From Saccharopolyspora_C sp040643635 (GTDB lineage: Bacteria > Actinomycetota > Actinomycetes > Mycobacteriales > Pseudonocardiaceae), in assembly GCF_040643635.1 (NCBI RefSeq), contig NZ_JBEYUS010000009.1, positions 1 through 64,000 on the forward strand: DNA of 64,000 nucleotides, in the 5' to 3' direction. The notes under the pieces are model-generated. The model did not search any database. It worked only from the letters and a program-made list of their open reading frames with translations, and was not told where the DNA came from. This document shows positions 62,314 through 64,000 of this stretch, in pieces; positions within the stretch are counted from its first letter, which is position 1, and each line of letters begins with the position of its first letter. The position numbers and the translations under genes are program-made.

Positions 62314-62438
62314 CCGGTGCCGGGCGCCGTTGCGGTAGCCGGGCCGGTCACGCGATTCGGCCCGGCATCGCTCTTCTCCCCTCGCCGCTCTCCGCGGCCA
62401 CGTTCGATGCTGACGACACCACGTAAGTAGGGATGGTC

Positions 62439-62885
62439 ATGGCGGACACCACCGCTTTCTCCCCGGATGACATCAAGAACGCTGCCAACGAGATCGGCAA
62501 GCTGACCGAGGACATGGCGGCCTTCCAAGAGCTGAAGGCGCACTGGCCCAACGCCGGTCACTTCGAGACCGCGCAGTGGCTGGAGCGGATCGTCGACGAC
62601 CGCCGCAACGGCCTGGTCGCGCACGCCGAGCGGTTGAAGAACATCTTCGACAACATGAAGACCGATCTCACCGCGATCGCGAACGACTTCGAGAACGCCG
62701 ACGGCGAGAACGCCGACAAGATCAAGGCCGAGGTCGCCGACATGCGCGGTCACATCGACACGGCGATCTCCTCCCTGGACAAGGGCACCGAGGCCGAGCA
62801 GCACAACTTCTCGGAGGACCCGGACATCAAGCCGGAGGACAACGCCTCGGACGGCGACGGCTACAACGACACCCTGCCCGCCTGA
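62439..62885 (+). CDS. Helical T7SS-associated protein with acidic tail
   Basis: A 148-residue protein (ATG at 62439; an ATG two codons earlier at 62433 is possible). The main part is a helical bundle: FSPDDIKNAANEIGKLTEDM, the turn KAHWPNAGHFETAQWLERIV and RLKNIFDNMKTDLTAIANDF. The last 35 residues are very acidic (EDPDIKPEDNASDGDGY). Size, WPNAG turn and position make it a likely T7SS substrate or chaperone of the WXG100-like superfamily. No exact family recognised. Confidence 0.7.
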   Translation: MADTTAFSPDDIKNAANEIGKLTEDMAAFQELKAHWPNAGHFETAQWLERIVDDRRNGLVAHAERLKNIFDNMKTDLTAIANDFENADGENADKIKAEVADMRGHIDTAISSLDKGTEAEQHNFSEDPDIKPEDNASDGDGYNDTLPA

Positions 62886-62968
62886 TCGTGGTGCAGGGCA
62901 GCAGACCCAGATCCCGTTAGTCATTCGATCGGCCGGTGGGCCGCTTCATTCTGTGAGGACCATTCCCG

Positions 62969-64000
62969 ATGGCGGACAAAGCCGAAAACGTGGTTGGCGT
63001 CTACAGCGCCTCCGCCCCTCCCATGGCAGTCGACAACTACTCCAACTGGGAAGAGATCGACGCCGCCACCTGGGACCTCACGCACAACGGAGGGGCCACC
63101 GGCGATCATGCGAGTCTGAGCAGCAACAAGACCGCCGAAGCCTGGTACGAGCTGGAGGCCGCCTTCAAGAAGGCGACCGAGCGGCTCGGTGAGATCAACG
63201 AAGGCTTCAACAAGCAGATCAAGGCCCTGCAGGACCACATGCAGGGCGTCGCGGGCGACGAGTTCAACAAGTACGCGACGGATCTGTTCAAGGAGAGCGA
63301 AGACCTCTACAACACGCTGACGAACCAGGCCTACGCCACCACCGTCGGCAACATCGGTCACGCCATCCAGGACTACGCGCACCGCTGGTGGGAGGCGCTC
63401 GACAACGAGCACGAGCGCCGCAAGACCGCGATCGAGAAGATCGAGGCCGTCTCCACCGAGCTCAGCCAGTCCGAGTTCGACAGCAAGGTCCAGGAAGCGG
63501 TCGACGTCAGCGAGGACAACCTCCTCAAGGAGCTCAAGGTTCTGCTGACGAACCTCACGAACCAGTACAGCTCGCGCGGCTCCGACCTGAGCCCGCTGCA
63601 CATCGCGCTGAGCCCCGCCGCGGAGAACACCGGCGGTGACGAGGGCAAGGGCGATGACGACAAGGACGACAAGGACGACAAGGACTCGAAGGACGACGAG
63701 GACTCGAGCGGCTCCGGGGACGACGAGGACTCGAGCGGTTCCGGCGACGACGAGGACTCCAGCGGCTCCGGCGACGACGAGGACGACACCTCCGACGAGG
63801 AGAAGGACGCCAAGGACGAGGCCGACGACGCCATCGACGAGCTGACCGGGGAGGGCGAAGGTTCGGGCGAGGGCTCGGGCGAGGGCTCCGGCGAAGGTTC
63901 GGGCGAGGGCTCCGGCGAAGGGTCCGGCGAGGGCTCGGGCGAGGGCTCCGGCAAGGGCTCCGAGGACTACGACAAGGGCCTGCAGGACGCGAAGAGCGCC
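62969..64000 (+). CDS. Long acidic repeat protein, probable T7SS substrate (cut by window end)
   Basis: 344 codons are visible and the frame stays open at the edge. Residues 1-220 are helical with WXG100-like features (TAEAWYELEAAFKKATERLG, DHMQGVAGDEFNKYATDLF, IQDYAHRWWEALDNEHERRK). About 220-295 is an Asp/Lys/Ser tract with three DDEDSSGSG repeats. A Gly/Glu/Ser linker with about nine GEGS units follows, ending EDYDKGLQDAKS, which hints at another helical domain beyond the window. GTGAGGACC lies before the ATG at 62969. There is no signal peptide, so export would be through the adjacent EccBCD. Function unknown; a wall-spanning or calcium-binding role is a guess. Confidence 0.75.
   Translation, partial: MADKAENVVGVYSASAPPMAVDNYSNWEEIDAATWDLTHNGGATGDHASLSSNKTAEAWYELEAAFKKATERLGEINEGFNKQIKALQDHMQGVAGDEFNKYATDLFKESEDLYNTLTNQAYATTVGNIGHAIQDYAHRWWEALDNEHERRKTAIEKIEAVSTELSQSEFDSKVQEAVDVSEDNLLKELKVLLTNLTNQYSSRGSDLSPLHIALSPAAENTGGDEGKGDDDKDDKDDKDSKDDEDSSGSGDDEDSSGSGDDEDSSGSGDDEDDTSDEEKDAKDEADDAIDELTGEGEGSGEGSGEGSGEGSGEGSGEGSGEGSGEGSGKGSEDYDKGLQDAKSA
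63692..63961. repeat. In-frame repeats in the acidic protein
   Basis: Three 27-base units (63692, 63719, 63746) encode DDEDSSGSG. From 63854 a 12-base unit close to GGCGAGGGCTCC repeats about nine times (GEGS). Third-position variation between copies (TCG/TCC, GGC/GGT/GGG) suggests the protein repeat is kept by selection. Confidence 0.8.

Noticed and set aside
63373..63954. Minus-strand Ser/Pro/Glu repeat frame
   Set aside because: Antisense of the DDEDSSGSG and GEGS repeats of the acidic protein; no start context.
1..64000. Insertion sequences, prophage genes, rRNA or tRNA genes
   Set aside because: No transposase, integrase, phage structural gene or RNA gene pattern was found on either strand by reading.

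Overview
The window is about 70% G+C with heavy G/C third-position bias, frequent GTG starts and GTGA/ATGA gene overlaps. It carries SARP, LAL and STAND regulators, a Methyltransf_19 (SAV2177-type) protein and a non-mycobacterial type VII secretion (T7SS/ESX) locus. Together these point to a filamentous actinomycete of the Pseudonocardiaceae (Saccharopolyspora, Amycolatopsis or a relative). That placement is inferred from gene content, not from a marker gene. I saw no rRNA, tRNA, CRISPR, transposase or phage genes.

Layout. 1-4.2 kb: a palindromic repeat, a SAM methyltransferase, a 2,2-dialkylglycine decarboxylase, and a DJ-1/PfpI gene followed by a TetR gene with a likely operator. 4.2-12.8 kb (minus strand): a tricarboxylate uptake operon tctC-tctB-tctA-gntR-aconitase in which tctC is frameshifted, followed by a class A PBP whose transpeptidase site is destroyed. 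13-18.2 kb: an HxlR regulator with an apparent ATC start, a small secreted protein, a glucarate-type MFS importer plus L-talarate/galactarate dehydratase, and three tandem PLDc_N membrane proteins. 18.4-23.3 kb: a sialic acid operon nanT-nanA-nanK-nanE with a divergent FadR-type regulator. 23.5-27.8 kb: NAD formate dehydrogenase, a lipoprotein and a secreted amidase.

28.2-35.3 kb: a lower-GC regulatory island. An AfsR/SARP regulator lies divergent from a GT-B-like protein, with 11-bp-periodic direct repeats (a SARP-box signature) between them. Next come an unknown protein and a second STAND (NB-ARC/TPR) regulator whose 3' end overlaps the unknown gene. 35.6-38.3 kb: small membrane and secreted proteins, a beta-propeller-like protein and a 36-bp minisatellite. 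38.8-49.5 kb: a P450, fused aminodeoxychorismate synthase, IPP isomerase, a type II thioesterase and two divergent LAL regulators, one lacking the Walker A lysine. This looks like the accessory part of a secondary metabolism locus without a scaffold enzyme.

49.8-64.0 kb: a T7SS locus. A large protein with a Pro/Ala-rich linker and a C-terminal ADP-ribosyltransferase-like domain is translationally coupled to the mycosin protease. Convergent to it is the three-ATPase EccC, and divergent from EccC are EccD and EccB. Four helical secretion candidates follow: a WXG100 protein, a partner without the WxG tryptophan, an acidic-tailed protein, and a long acidic repeat protein cut by the window end. 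No EccE is recognisable. The ART-like protein and the acidic repeat protein are the best candidates for undescribed biology. A covarying palindromic repeat family (positions about 1, 18.2 and 54.3 kb) and a second hairpin family built on CAGGTGA are dispersed between the genes.
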